From Verrucomicrobiota bacterium (GTDB lineage Bacteria > Verrucomicrobiota > Verrucomicrobiia > Opitutales > Opitutaceae): 64,000 nt of DNA. Location of the stretch: the NCBI GenBank assembly GCA_963205455.1, contig CAUJJL010000045.1:17057-81056 (forward strand), written 5' to 3'. A model generated the notes under the pieces. The model saw nothing but the letters and a program-made list of their open reading frames with translations. It searched no databases and was not told where the DNA came from. How positions within the stretch are numbered: the stretch's first letter is position 1; every line of letters begins with the position of its first letter. The position numbers were made by a program, and so were the translations under genes. This document shows, piece after piece, positions 51,440 through 60,247 of the stretch.

Positions 51440-52525
51440 ATGAAAAACCCCGTCAACGTCGGCCTCATCGGCTCCCAATTCATCGCCTCGATCCACGCAG
51501 AGGCTCTCAAGGCCTGCGCTCACGCAAGACTCACGGCAGTCGCGTCGCCCACACCAGGGAACGCGGCGGCATTCGCCGCGCGGCACGGGATCCCTCACGC
51601 ATTCACCGACTACCGTCAACTGCTCGCGCTTCCAGAAATCCAGATGGTGGTCATCGGTATTCCCAATCACCTGCACTGCCAGGTCGTTGTGGAGGCGGCG
51701 GAGGCCGGCAAACACATCGTCATTGAGAAACCGCTGTGCCTCAGCATCGCGGAAGCCGACCGCATGATCTCGGTCTGCCGCGCCCGCGGCGTGAAACTCA
51801 TGTATGCGGAGGAGCTGTGCTTCGCGCCAAAATATGTGCGACTCAAGCAGCTCCTCGATTCGGGCGCACTGGGTCGACCGACGCTGATCAAGCAGGCAGA
51901 GAAGCACGATGGACCTCACGCCCCGCACTTCTGGGATGTCGAACGCTCCGGCGGCGGCGTCACGATGGACATGGGCTGCCATTCGATCGAATTTTTCCGA
52001 TGGATGCTGGGACGGGGTCCGGTGAAATCCGTCTATGCCCAGATGAACACCTCGGTGCACAGCGCGAAAACGCGGGGCGACGACAATGCGATCATCCTGC
52101 TGGAATTCGCCAACGGCGTGGTGTGCATGGCGGAACAGAGCTGGACAAAACTCGGCGGCATGGATGACCGTGCGGAAGTTTACGGCACCGAGGGCGTGGC
52201 GTATGCCGATCTCCTGCGTGGCAATGCAATCGAGACCTACAGCGCGGGAGGTTACGAATATGCCGTCGAGAAGGCGGGCTCCACCAAGGGATGGAGTTTC
52301 ACGATCTACGAGGAGGCATGGAACTACGGTTTCCACGGCGAAATGGCGCACTTCATCGATTGTGTGCAGAACGATCGTCAACCGCTTGTCACCGGGGAGG
52401 ACGGCCGCGCCGTTCTCGAAATCATCTTCGCCGCCTACGAATCCGCCCGCACGGGTCGCAAGGTTGAACTCCCGTTTCACACCACAGCCAAACGCCCGAT
52501 CGATCTTTGGCGGCCTGCAACGTGA
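51440..52525 (+). CDS. Gfo/Idh/MocA-family oxidoreductase
   Basis: 361 residues from the ATG at 51440; a start at 51290 would add 50 residues with no family match. The Rossmann nucleotide site is VNVGLIGSQFIASIHAEAL (residues 4-22). The EKPL motif near 100 carries the catalytic Lys, and GCHSIEFFRWMLG near 180 carries the conserved His. It is an NAD(P)-dependent sugar or inositol dehydrogenase or a related enzyme. No signal peptide. Substrate not readable. It is transcribed alone, divergent from the ArsR pair. Confidence 0.9.
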   Translation: MKNPVNVGLIGSQFIASIHAEALKACAHARLTAVASPTPGNAAAFAARHGIPHAFTDYRQLLALPEIQMVVIGIPNHLHCQVVVEAAEAGKHIVIEKPLCLSIAEADRMISVCRARGVKLMYAEELCFAPKYVRLKQLLDSGALGRPTLIKQAEKHDGPHAPHFWDVERSGGGVTMDMGCHSIEFFRWMLGRGPVKSVYAQMNTSVHSAKTRGDDNAIILLEFANGVVCMAEQSWTKLGGMDDRAEVYGTEGVAYADLLRGNAIETYSAGGYEYAVEKAGSTKGWSFTIYEEAWNYGFHGEMAHFIDCVQNDRQPLVTGEDGRAVLEIIFAAYESARTGRKVELPFHTTAKRPIDLWRPAT

Positions 52526-52640
52526 GGCGACTTTTGCCGTGGCTGCGAAAAACTTCTCTCATGGGTCTCGAAGGTCGAAAACTCCACATCGTTCGGGGAT
52601 CGAGACGGGACGTTAGAAGTTAGAAGTTTCCGCTATTGGC

Positions 52641-52784
52641 TTGAGCCTTACAGGGCACGACGAAGCGTGCCCCTCCTTTTCTCGGTCCGCGCCCGAAGAA
52701 ACGTTTCCATCCTTTTTTCGGTCCGGACACGACGAAGGGTGAACGTGCTTTTCTCGAACCGGGCACAATGAGGAGTGCCCCTCC
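52641..52784. repeat. Four-unit array of 36-bp REP-like tandem repeats
   Basis: Units are 52641-52676, 52677-52712, 52713-52748 and 52749-52784, each exactly 36 bp. Units 1 and 4 have the GGGCAC...GTGCCC palindrome and the CCCCTCC end best preserved; unit 2 is most diverged. The array occupies most of the 361-bp gap between the Gfo/Idh/MocA gene and the GDSL gene (52526-52886), where no gene was found. There are no spacers, so it is not CRISPR. Read on the minus strand it gives a 12-residue periodic sequence related to EGHASSCP. Confidence 0.85.
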
Positions 52785-52886
52785 CGTTTTGATGGTGTCG
52801 GGTGCTCCGGATTCTGACTTTCGTCCTGCTTGACCGCTACGCCGGGCAAGGATTCCAATCTCGTTAGTTCCCATCGCGCCAATCCC

Positions 52887-53987
52887 ATGTTTCGAATTGT
52901 ACTCCTCCTCCTCACCGCGTGCAGCACCCTGTCGGCCCTCTCCGCATTCGCGGTGCACGCGCAGCCAAACGATCCGCATATCGAATGGACGGGAGCCCCA
53001 TTCGCAAAAGTGGGTCCCAATCTCGTCGAGTTTCGCCGGTTCTCCGATGATTGCCTCGCAAATGCGACAGCATTTCTGCGGGAGAGCAAAGCCACAACGA
53101 CCACGGGAGTCGTCATCCGTTTCACGACCACGAGCGCCCGGGTGACAGCCAGTTTCCGAGTGCTGCCCGGCGACAACCGTGGATCGTGGTTTGGCATTTA
53201 TCAAAACGGCGTGCGCACCGCGGAAATGAAGGTCGACAAATCCAAAAGCACCTTCGGGCTCGATCTCGTATCTGTTGCCGCAGGCTCGCCGGTTACCTTC
53301 GAAATTGTGATGCCGATCTTTTCGAATTGCGGGCTCACGGGACTGGACCTTTCGGACGGCACCCTGCTCCGGAATCCGAAACTGAGCCGACCCGTCTATG
53401 CGGCCATGGGTGACTCCATCACCCACGGCACGGGACAGGATGCCACCTGGCAGACCTACGCATGGATCGTGGCTCAGGACAAGGGATGGACGCTCGAGAA
53501 TCTCGCAGTCGGAGGCAGCCGGGTGACACCCCCGATCGGCGATGACCTCAAGGGCAGGAAGATTGACGTCATCAGCATCCTGATTGGCTACAACGACTGG
53601 AACATCGTCAATGACCCCGCCGTCTACCGCACAAACTACGAATTGCTCCTCGCAAAAATCCGCAAGCATCAGCCTCGGGCTGCCATCCTGTGTATCACGC
53701 CCCTCTACAGCAGCAAAAGCAAACCCTCGGGGCCAGGAATCACCGAGACCCTTGACCCCTATCGCGAACTTGTTCGATCGCTTGTGCGAACACGCTCGGC
53801 GCAGGGAGATGACCGTATTTTCCTGATCGAGGGATTGTCGCTGTCGGATGCGGCGGACGTCTCGAAGGATGGCGTTCACCTATCCATCCCCGGCGCCGGG
53901 CGCGTTGCCGGGAGGCTATCCCGAGCGATCGAAAAACTCGATTTCAAGATCAGTGGGATGCCTCGCACCGCCGCCACTTCGAACTGA
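52887..53987 (+). CDS. Exported SGNH/GDSL-family esterase
   Basis: 366 residues from the ATG at 52887 (signal peptide about 1-25; an in-frame ATG at 52830 is upstream of it). An N-terminal beta-sandwich-like domain (about 30-170) precedes the SGNH domain: block I is YAAMGDSITHGTG with the nucleophilic Ser, block III LIGYNDWN, and block V DGVHLS with the catalytic Asp-His. It probably removes acyl groups from a carbohydrate outside the cell, like acetyl xylan esterases of this layout. It converges with the aldose-epimerase gene (60 bp between the ends). Confidence 0.88.
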   Translation: MFRIVLLLLTACSTLSALSAFAVHAQPNDPHIEWTGAPFAKVGPNLVEFRRFSDDCLANATAFLRESKATTTTGVVIRFTTTSARVTASFRVLPGDNRGSWFGIYQNGVRTAEMKVDKSKSTFGLDLVSVAAGSPVTFEIVMPIFSNCGLTGLDLSDGTLLRNPKLSRPVYAAMGDSITHGTGQDATWQTYAWIVAQDKGWTLENLAVGGSRVTPPIGDDLKGRKIDVISILIGYNDWNIVNDPAVYRTNYELLLAKIRKHQPRAAILCITPLYSSKSKPSGPGITETLDPYRELVRSLVRTRSAQGDDRIFLIEGLSLSDAADVSKDGVHLSIPGAGRVAGRLSRAIEKLDFKISGMPRTAATSN

Positions 53988-54047
53988 CCGGAAAGCCTGA
54001 GCAGGCAAGCGCCAGGAGGCGTCCTACCTGAAGCCTGTGCGTCCGGA

Positions 54048-55190
54048 CTATTCGACAGAGAATTTGTAGATCGTCGTCGTCTGGTAGCGCGACCCCGGCC
54101 GCAGGATTGTCGACGGGAAATTCGGATGATTGGGCGAGTCGGGATAGTGCTGCGTTTCCAGACACAGGCCGCCGCGAATCACGTACGCCGTGCCCGACTT
54201 TCCGACATAGGAGTTGTTGAGATAATTTCCGGTGTAGAACTGGACACCGGGCTCTTCGGTCCAAACTTCCATGACACGCCCTGATCGCGGTTCGAAAACT
54301 TTCGCCGCGCGCCTCAATTCGCCCGGCTTCCCATCGATCACCCAATTGAGGTCGTAACCGTCGCCGTGGGCGAGTTGCGGATGCTTCGACTGGATGCGTT
54401 CACCGATTGCATGCGGTGTGGTAAAATCCATCGGAGTGCCGACAACGGGCTCGAGTTCGCCTGTCGGAATCTGCCCTGCATTCACCGGCGTGTAGCGCGA
54501 CGCGCTCAAGGTGAGCACATGGTCGAGAATGTCACCCCGCCCTTCACCCTTGAGATTGAAATACGAATGCTGGGTGAGGTTGACCGTCGTGGCCTTGTCG
54601 GTCGTGGCGGAATACTCGATTTTCAGGGAGTTGTCGTTTCCCAGCCAATAGTGCACCGTGACATCGAGGTTGCCCGGGTACCCCTCCTCGCCATCCCGGC
54701 TGAGGTAGTGCAGCTTGAGACCGGGCGTGTTGTTGGTGAGCAGTGGCTCGGCGTGCCAGAGAACCTTGTCAAAGCCCCGCTTGCCACCGTGGAGATGACA
54801 GGGAATGCCACCGGGTTTGTTGTTGGTCGCCAGCGAATAGGTCTGCCCATCGAGAGTGAACTTTCCGTTGGCGATGCGGTTCCCATAGCGACCCACGATC
54901 GCTCCGAAGAAGGGCGAAGCCCGGAGATAGTCGCGCACCGAGTTGTATCCGAGCACCACGTCGTCGAGGTGACCCTTGCGATCCGGCACGAGCAGACGAA
55001 CGATGATGCCGCCGTAATTGGTAATATCCGCACGCACACCGTTGGCATTGACCAGCGTGTACACGGTGCATTCCCGACCATCGTCAAGTTTGCCAAAGGA
55101 ATTCATCGTGACCGATGATGCAGATTGTGAACGGGCGCCCATGGGGATGAGAGCAAAGATGACGGCAAGAAAGTGAAAGAGTTTTCGCAT
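54048..55190 (-). CDS. galM: Exported aldose 1-epimerase (mutarotase)
   Basis: 380 residues from the ATG at 55190, which gives a signal peptide (about 1-22); a 55280 start would add 30 residues. The GalM family pattern is clear: NYGGIIVRLLVPDR, FFGAIVGRYGNRIANGKF (substrate loop), LHGGKRGFDKVLW with a conserved His, LTQHSYFNL (His), DGYDLNWVID and GLCLETQHYPDSPN (Glu base). It interconverts alpha and beta anomers of sugars. A signal peptide shows it works outside the cytoplasm, presumably on sugars released there. It is 65 bp downstream of an exported esterase gene. Confidence 0.93.
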   Translation of the reverse strand: MRKLFHFLAVIFALIPMGARSQSASSVTMNSFGKLDDGRECTVYTLVNANGVRADITNYGGIIVRLLVPDRKGHLDDVVLGYNSVRDYLRASPFFGAIVGRYGNRIANGKFTLDGQTYSLATNNKPGGIPCHLHGGKRGFDKVLWHAEPLLTNNTPGLKLHYLSRDGEEGYPGNLDVTVHYWLGNDNSLKIEYSATTDKATTVNLTQHSYFNLKGEGRGDILDHVLTLSASRYTPVNAGQIPTGELEPVVGTPMDFTTPHAIGERIQSKHPQLAHGDGYDLNWVIDGKPGELRRAAKVFEPRSGRVMEVWTEEPGVQFYTGNYLNNSYVGKSGTAYVIRGGLCLETQHYPDSPNHPNFPSTILRPGSRYQTTTIYKFSVE

Positions 55191-55255
55191 CGTAAATGGG
55201 GGAGCCTGAGCAGACTCGGGAGGCGGGATGCCCCGGCGTTCCCCTTTCCGGCAAC

Positions 55256-56152
55256 TCATTTGGAATGCGAGAGGAACCAATCATAGAGATCACGGCCCGC
55301 GTAGACCCGTCTCCAGACATCGTGTCCCATGTCAGCCTCGATCGTGAAACGCACATCGGTGTGACCCAGCTTCTCGAGCGCGTTCAGCGCAGGATAGAAA
55401 TAGGCAAGCCTTACGGTTGCATCCCTGCCACCCGCAAAGACCCACAGAGGCATCTTGACAAGGGACTCTACCCTATCGGCCATGCCAAAGCCGGCAACGG
55501 GAGCAATTGCTGCAAACCGATCGGGATGTTCGGCGGCCAGGATCCACGTGCCGAATCCCCCCATGCTGATCCCGGTGAGATAAATCCGGCGGGGATCGCC
55601 CTTATATTTGGAAATCACGTCGTCCAGGTTGCCCATTACCTCATCGGCCAGCAGGCTCCAGCCCTTGCGGACTGGTATCGCATTGCCGACCACCTTGAGA
55701 AAATCCTCAGACAACTGACCTTGCATCGGGTCCTTCCCAGAATAGTGGGGCGGGTAAGCGTGGCGGCCTGACGCGAGGCGCCTCGGGATATCAGCCAGCT
55801 TGCGGTTCTTGATATAACTGACTTCACCTTGGTCCTCCATCGGCATCTGAGGCGAGAGGATGATGAAAGGAAGATCGCGGCGCTGGCACCACGCCTCAAA
55901 GAGCGGCCCATGTTTCAGCACGTAGTCGAGTTCGCCCTTCCCGTCACCGCGCTCGCCATTGCCGTGGAGAAAGAGGATCACCGGCCAGGTGTCGCGCTCA
56001 TCGAAGTGCGGCGGCAGGTACAGAAGATAGCCGCGTTCGGCATTGAGAACGCGGCTATGATACGTGGGACGCAGGAGCTGCGGCTCGGAAGATGCAGCAG
56101 CAGTGTTCAGAACGAGCAAGGCAGTCAGGAGCGAAATGGAGAGGGCTTTCAT
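55256..56152 (-). CDS. Exported alpha/beta hydrolase (esterase, LpqC/PHB-depolymerase-like)
   Basis: 298 residues. A signal peptide (about 1-20) precedes an alpha/beta-hydrolase domain. PVILFLHGNGERG forms the oxyanion loop, the nucleophile is in LTGISMGGFGTW, and Asp in AGGRDATV and His in ADMGHDVW complete the triad. This type acts on polyester, feruloyl or acetyl esters, or is a peptidase-like hydrolase. It is the first gene of a two-gene minus-strand group with the mutarotase, suggesting glycan deacylation followed by sugar handling (inference). Confidence 0.88.
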   Translation of the reverse strand: MKALSISLLTALLVLNTAAASSEPQLLRPTYHSRVLNAERGYLLYLPPHFDERDTWPVILFLHGNGERGDGKGELDYVLKHGPLFEAWCQRRDLPFIILSPQMPMEDQGEVSYIKNRKLADIPRRLASGRHAYPPHYSGKDPMQGQLSEDFLKVVGNAIPVRKGWSLLADEVMGNLDDVISKYKGDPRRIYLTGISMGGFGTWILAAEHPDRFAAIAPVAGFGMADRVESLVKMPLWVFAGGRDATVRLAYFYPALNALEKLGHTDVRFTIEADMGHDVWRRVYAGRDLYDWFLSHSK

Positions 56153-56354
56153 CGCGCAGGAACCAAGGTTTCAAAACTCGGAGGGCCGATTGAGTCTGGG
56201 GTGAGGAGTGAAACGTTTGAATGGGGACGGCGTGTTTGGAAGGCAATCGAAAGAATTTCTCCATCGCAGAAAAGCCTCATTCGGTTTGCGCTTCCGCGGG
56301 CCTTGCCTAAATCCCTTGTTCGCGTCGCATATCCACGCTCCTGAAGCTCAATCC

Positions 56355-57302
56355 ATGTCCTCCCCAACCATCGAAAACGTCGTCATCATCGGCACCGGCT
56401 GCGCCGGTCTGACCGCCGCCATCTATACGGCGCGGGCGAATCTTAACCCGCTGGTGCTCGAAGGCACGGTCCCGGGCGGGCAATTGACGACCACCAGCGA
56501 GGTGGAGAATTTTCCAGGCTTTCCCGAGGGCGTTGATGGCTACCAGTTGATGGACAACCTCCGTCAGCAGGCTACCCGCTTTGGGACCCGTTTTGAGCAG
56601 GCGGTAGTGACCTCCGTCGACTTCAGTTCATCGCCACGCAGAATCATCTGCGGGGATCGCACTATCCTCGCGAAGGCGGTCATCGTTTCCACCGGCGCTT
56701 CGCCGCGCATGACCGGTGTTCCGGGTGAAAAGGAACTCTATGGTGGCAAGGGCGTCACCACGTGCGCGACCTGCGACGGCGCATTCTATCGCAACATGGA
56801 CGTTGCCGTCATCGGCGGCGGCGACAGCGCGGCTGAGGAGGCTCTTTTCCTCACGCGGTTCGCCAGCAAAGTCTACCTCGTTCATCGTCGCGACACCTTG
56901 CGCGCCTCGAAGATCATGGCGGATCGTGCAACATCTCATCCGAAGATCCAGCCTGTCTGGGACAGCGTACCGGTCGCAGTGGAAGGTGTCGGCGAAGGCT
57001 CGGTTTCGGGCCTGAGGGTAAGGCATCTCAAGACCGGCGCGGAATCCGTGCTACCGGTCAAAGGCGTGTTTGTCGCGATCGGCCATGTGCCAAACACGGC
57101 GCCGTTCACTCCGGCACTGGAAACCGACGAGGGTGGCTATTTTGTGCCCCTGGCGGGATCTCAGGTCAAAACGCGCGTTCCAGGCGTCTACGTGGCAGGC
57201 GACTGCGCAGATCACGTCTATCGACAGGCGATCACGGCCGCGGGTATGGGTTGTCAGGCAGCCATTGAGGCCGAGCGCTGGCTGGCTGAACACGGGGCAT
57301 AG
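56355..57302 (+). CDS. trxB: Thioredoxin reductase
   Basis: 315 residues from the ATG at 56355; an in-frame ATG at 56208 would add 49 residues overlapping the divergent promoter region. FAD-binding [19 protein letters not shown] (usual GxGPAG with Cys in place of Pro), the redox-active CATC (in [10 protein letters not shown]), NADPH-binding [17 protein letters not shown], and the C-terminal [10 protein letters not shown] all fit low-molecular-weight TrxB. It reduces thioredoxin with NADPH in the cytosol. It precedes the Fur/PerR-suf operon on the same strand, grouping redox functions. Confidence 0.95.
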   Translation: MSSPTIENVVIIGTGCAGLTAAIYTARANLNPLVLEGTVPGGQLTTTSEVENFPGFPEGVDGYQLMDNLRQQATRFGTRFEQAVVTSVDFSSSPRRIICGDRTILAKAVIVSTGASPRMTGVPGEKELYGGKGVTTCATCDGAFYRNMDVAVIGGGDSAAEEALFLTRFASKVYLVHRRDTLRASKIMADRATSHPKIQPVWDSVPVAVEGVGEGSVSGLRVRHLKTGAESVLPVKGVFVAIGHVPNTAPFTPALETDEGGYFVPLAGSQVKTRVPGVYVAGDCADHVYRQAITAAGMGCQAAIEAERWLAEHGA

Positions 57303-57401
57303 GCGACGAGGGGACGGGCGATGCGATTCACACAACCCACTGCGAACGAGTCCGTTGCCTAAGGCATCAATCTGGTGCGGCGCGCGGAATTTCTGTGCGG
57401 G

Positions 57402-57438
57402 GCAAGCAATAATTAGAATAATTCTAATTATTGCTTGC
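57402..57438 (+). promoter_or_regulatory. Perfect 37-bp palindrome with PerR/Fur-box core
   Basis: Eighteen bases on each side (57402-57419 and 57421-57438) are exactly complementary around one central A (57420). The centre, TTAGAATAATTCTAA (57413-57427), is a 7-1-7 inverted repeat very close to the PerR box consensus TTATAATNATTATAA. It ends 37 bp before the ATG of the Fur-family gene, so autoregulation and control of the following suf genes are likely. Confidence 0.8.
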
Positions 57439-57475
57439 AACTTAGACCCAGTCTCATCCATTGCTGGGTCACCCT

Positions 57476-57934
57476 ATGATTCCATTGGCGCAAGTAACTT
57501 CAGACGCACTTTCCCAGAGGCTTGGGGAAAGTGGTCTTCGCAGCACGCCGCAGCGGGAAATTGTCTACGACATCCTGATCAAGCGTCGTGATCACCCCAC
57601 GGCCGATGAGGTTTTCGCCCGGGTAAAAGCCGAACTGCCGACAATTTCGCTGGCGACCGTTTACAACTGCCTGGAAGCCTTGGTGCAGTGCAACCTGATC
57701 CGGCAGGTCAACTTCGACCGCGGTCCCACGCGGTACTGCCCAAACCTTCATCCGCACGCTCACTTTCACGACGAAGTCACTGGATCCACTTACGACATCG
57801 ACCTTCCTCCGGGGATCGTCGAGCAACTGAAGGCCCAACTGCCCGAGGGCTATGCGGTATCGGACGTCGAAATCATGTTCAGGGGAAAAACCCGCGAACG
57901 CCGGCCCGCAACCGTCGAGCACACCGCACGCTGA
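57476..57934 (+). CDS. Fur/PerR-family transcriptional regulator without Cys zinc motifs
   Basis: 152 residues from the ATG at 57476; TTG at 57461 is an alternative that adds five residues. The DNA-binding domain has LRSTPQREIVYDIL, DHPTADEVFARVK and ISLATVYNCLEALV; the dimer/sensor part has RYCPNLHPHAHFH and YDIDLP. Possible regulatory metal ligands are His in DHPTADE, the His cluster and the Asp of YDIDL. The two CxxC structural-zinc motifs of typical Fur/PerR are absent (HDEV and FRGK at the expected places). Being next to suf genes and behind a PerR-type box it probably controls Fe-S assembly in response to peroxide or iron. Confidence 0.88.
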   Translation: MIPLAQVTSDALSQRLGESGLRSTPQREIVYDILIKRRDHPTADEVFARVKAELPTISLATVYNCLEALVQCNLIRQVNFDRGPTRYCPNLHPHAHFHDEVTGSTYDIDLPPGIVEQLKAQLPEGYAVSDVEIMFRGKTRERRPATVEHTAR

Positions 57935-57967
57935 GCTGCCAGGATCCACACACCTACACTTTTTCAC

Positions 57968-58723
57968 ATGTCCTCCCTCGAAATCCGCGACCTCCATGTA
58001 GCCATCGGTGAAAAGCCCATCGTCAAGAGCCTTTCGCTGACCATCAATCCCGGCGAAGTCCATGCGATCATGGGCCCCAATGGCACCGGCAAGTCGACCC
58101 TTGCGAAGGCGATTGCGGGTCACCCTGACTACACGATCACACAGGGCGACGTCCTTCTCGGCGGCAAATCGATCCTCGAACAGGAGCCGGATGAACGCGC
58201 GCGTGCAGGCATCTTCCTCGCCTTTCAATACCCTTCCGAAATTCCTGGCGTTTCCATCGCCAACTTCCTCCGCGCTGCCGTCCAGGCCCGCATGGGCGAG
58301 GGCGAGGAACTCGATGCCACGGCGTACTACAAGCGGCTCTACCAGAAGATGGACCTTCTCAAGATCGACCGGAAATTCACTTCGCGCTCCGTCAACGAAG
58401 GGTTTTCCGGCGGAGAAAAGAAGCGCTGTGAGATCCTGCAGATGGCCATGCTCGAGCCCCGGTTCGCTTTGATGGACGAAACCGATTCCGGTCTCGACAT
58501 CGACGCCCTGCGCATCGTGGCCGAGGGCGTCAATACGCTCCGTGGTCCCGGACTCGGGGTCATGCTCATCACCCATTATCAGCGGCTGCTCGAGTACATC
58601 GTCCCGGACTTCGTGCACGTCATGTACGACGGGCGCATCGTGAAGAGCGGCGACAAGTCGCTCGCACTCGAACTCGAATCCCGCGGCTACGACTGGGTCA
58701 AGCAGGAGCTGGCGGTGGCCTGA
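57968..58723 (+). CDS. sufC: SufC, Fe-S assembly ATPase
   Basis: 251 residues. Walker [10 protein letters not shown] (36-44), Q-loop region [13 protein letters not shown] signature GFSGGEKKR, Walker B/D-loop [13 protein letters not shown], and the [12 protein letters not shown] switch region are intact and specific for SufC. It is the cytosolic ATPase of the SufBCD scaffold complex. It comes first of the suf genes here, 33 bp after the regulator and 66 bp before sufB; the more common order is sufB-C-D. Confidence 0.95.
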   Translation: MSSLEIRDLHVAIGEKPIVKSLSLTINPGEVHAIMGPNGTGKSTLAKAIAGHPDYTITQGDVLLGGKSILEQEPDERARAGIFLAFQYPSEIPGVSIANFLRAAVQARMGEGEELDATAYYKRLYQKMDLLKIDRKFTSRSVNEGFSGGEKKRCEILQMAMLEPRFALMDETDSGLDIDALRIVAEGVNTLRGPGLGVMLITHYQRLLEYIVPDFVHVMYDGRIVKSGDKSLALELESRGYDWVKQELAVA

Positions 58724-58789
58724 GCCTCGGGCGCCGACAAGCGGACCCGCCACACTTGCGAACACTGAAACCTATTTGTTTGGACTGCC

Positions 58790-60238
58790 ATGAAAACTCC
58801 CACCGACCTGGAAACCGAGCCCGCCGTTGACGTCGCCGAGAACCCGGCCCTCGGCATCGATCAGGCCGCAGGCGACTTCAGCTACGACGTCTCCTACAAG
58901 TACGACGCCGGCGTCGGACTCAATGAGAACACCGTGCGCTACATCAGCGCCGTGAAGAAGGAGGCACCATGGATCCTCGATTTCCGCCTGAACGCACTCA
59001 AGACCTTCCTCGCGAAACCGCTGCCCACGCATTGGGCAACGCGGGACCTCGAAAACGTGGAATTCGACAAGATCCGCTATTACCTCTCGCAGGGACAAAA
59101 GCCGAAACGCACCTGGGAGGAAGTTCCCGACGACATCAAGAAGACCTTCGAGCGCCTCGGTGTGCCTGAGCAGGAGCGCAAGTTCCTCGCCGGCGTCGAG
59201 GCCCAGTTCGACAGCGAGGCGGCCTATTCGAACATCAAGGACATCGTCGCCAAACAGGGTGTCATTTTTCTCAACTCCACCGCCGCCCTGCGCGAACATC
59301 CCGAGATTTTCCGCAAGTTCTTCGGCAAGGTGATTCCGACGGGCGACAACAAATTCTCAGCGCTGAACAGCGCCGTGTTCTCCGGCGGCTCCTTCATCTA
59401 CGTGCCCAAGGGCGTGAAGGTCGCCCAGCCGCTTCAGGCCTATTTCCGCATCAATGCGGAAAACTTCGGTCAATTCGAGCGCACCCTGATCATTGCCGAT
59501 GAGGGAAGCGAAGTGACCTACATGGAAGGCTGCACCGCGCCGAAGTTCTCGACCTCGACCCTGCACAGCGCCGTGGTTGAGCTGGTTGCCCTCAAGGGAG
59601 CGAAGATCCAGTACATCACTGTCCAAAACTGGGCGCCCAATGTCTTCAACCTGGTGACCAAGCGCGGCGTCGCCCACGAGGACGCCGAGATCAAATGGAT
59701 CGACTGCAACATCGGCAGCCGCCTGACCATGAAGTATCCCGGCGTCGTCCTCAAGGGTCGTCGGGCCCGCGGCGAAGTCATCTCCATCGCACTCGCCAAC
59801 GACGGCCAGCACCAGGACACCGGCGCCAAGATGATCCACGCAGCGGACGAGACCACATCGACGATCATCTCAAAATCCATCTCCGTCGGCCAGGGCCGTG
59901 CCACCTACCGCGGCCAGGTCCACATGGGCAAGCATCTCAAGAACTGCAAGAACAACACCGAGTGCGATGCCCTGCTGATCAACACCAACAGTCGCACGGA
60001 CACCTACCCGGCCATCACCGTCAGGGGCGACACTCACGCGGTGCAGCACGAGGCCAGTGTTTCCAAGGTAAACGAGGAACAGATTTTCTATATGCAGCAG
60101 CGCGGTTTGACAGAGGCGCAGGCGATGAGCCTCGCGGTGAACGGATTCGTGAACGACCTGGTCCGCCAGTTCCCGATGGAGTACAGCGTCGAGTTGAAGC
60201 GTCTCATCGACCTTGAAATGGAAGGTTCCGTCGGCTGA
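58790..60238 (+). CDS. sufB: SufB, Fe-S scaffold subunit
   Basis: 482 residues, full length. Conserved SufB stretches are visible: [29 protein letters not shown], the SDA-like core ([20 protein letters not shown]) and [13 protein letters not shown], which holds the Cys needed for cluster assembly. SufB, with SufC and SufD, builds new Fe-S clusters from sulfide and iron in the cytosol. No SufS, SufE or SufU gene is in the window, so the sulfur donor must be encoded elsewhere. Confidence 0.96.
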   Translation: MKTPTDLETEPAVDVAENPALGIDQAAGDFSYDVSYKYDAGVGLNENTVRYISAVKKEAPWILDFRLNALKTFLAKPLPTHWATRDLENVEFDKIRYYLSQGQKPKRTWEEVPDDIKKTFERLGVPEQERKFLAGVEAQFDSEAAYSNIKDIVAKQGVIFLNSTAALREHPEIFRKFFGKVIPTGDNKFSALNSAVFSGGSFIYVPKGVKVAQPLQAYFRINAENFGQFERTLIIADEGSEVTYMEGCTAPKFSTSTLHSAVVELVALKGAKIQYITVQNWAPNVFNLVTKRGVAHEDAEIKWIDCNIGSRLTMKYPGVVLKGRRARGEVISIALANDGQHQDTGAKMIHAADETTSTIISKSISVGQGRATYRGQVHMGKHLKNCKNNTECDALLINTNSRTDTYPAITVRGDTHAVQHEASVSKVNEEQIFYMQQRGLTEAQAMSLAVNGFVNDLVRQFPMEYSVELKRLIDLEMEGSVG

Positions 60239-60247
60239 GGCACACCC

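Noticed and set aside
52641..52784. CRISPR array
   Set aside because: Units are contiguous 36-bp imperfect repeats without spacers, and no cas gene is in the window.
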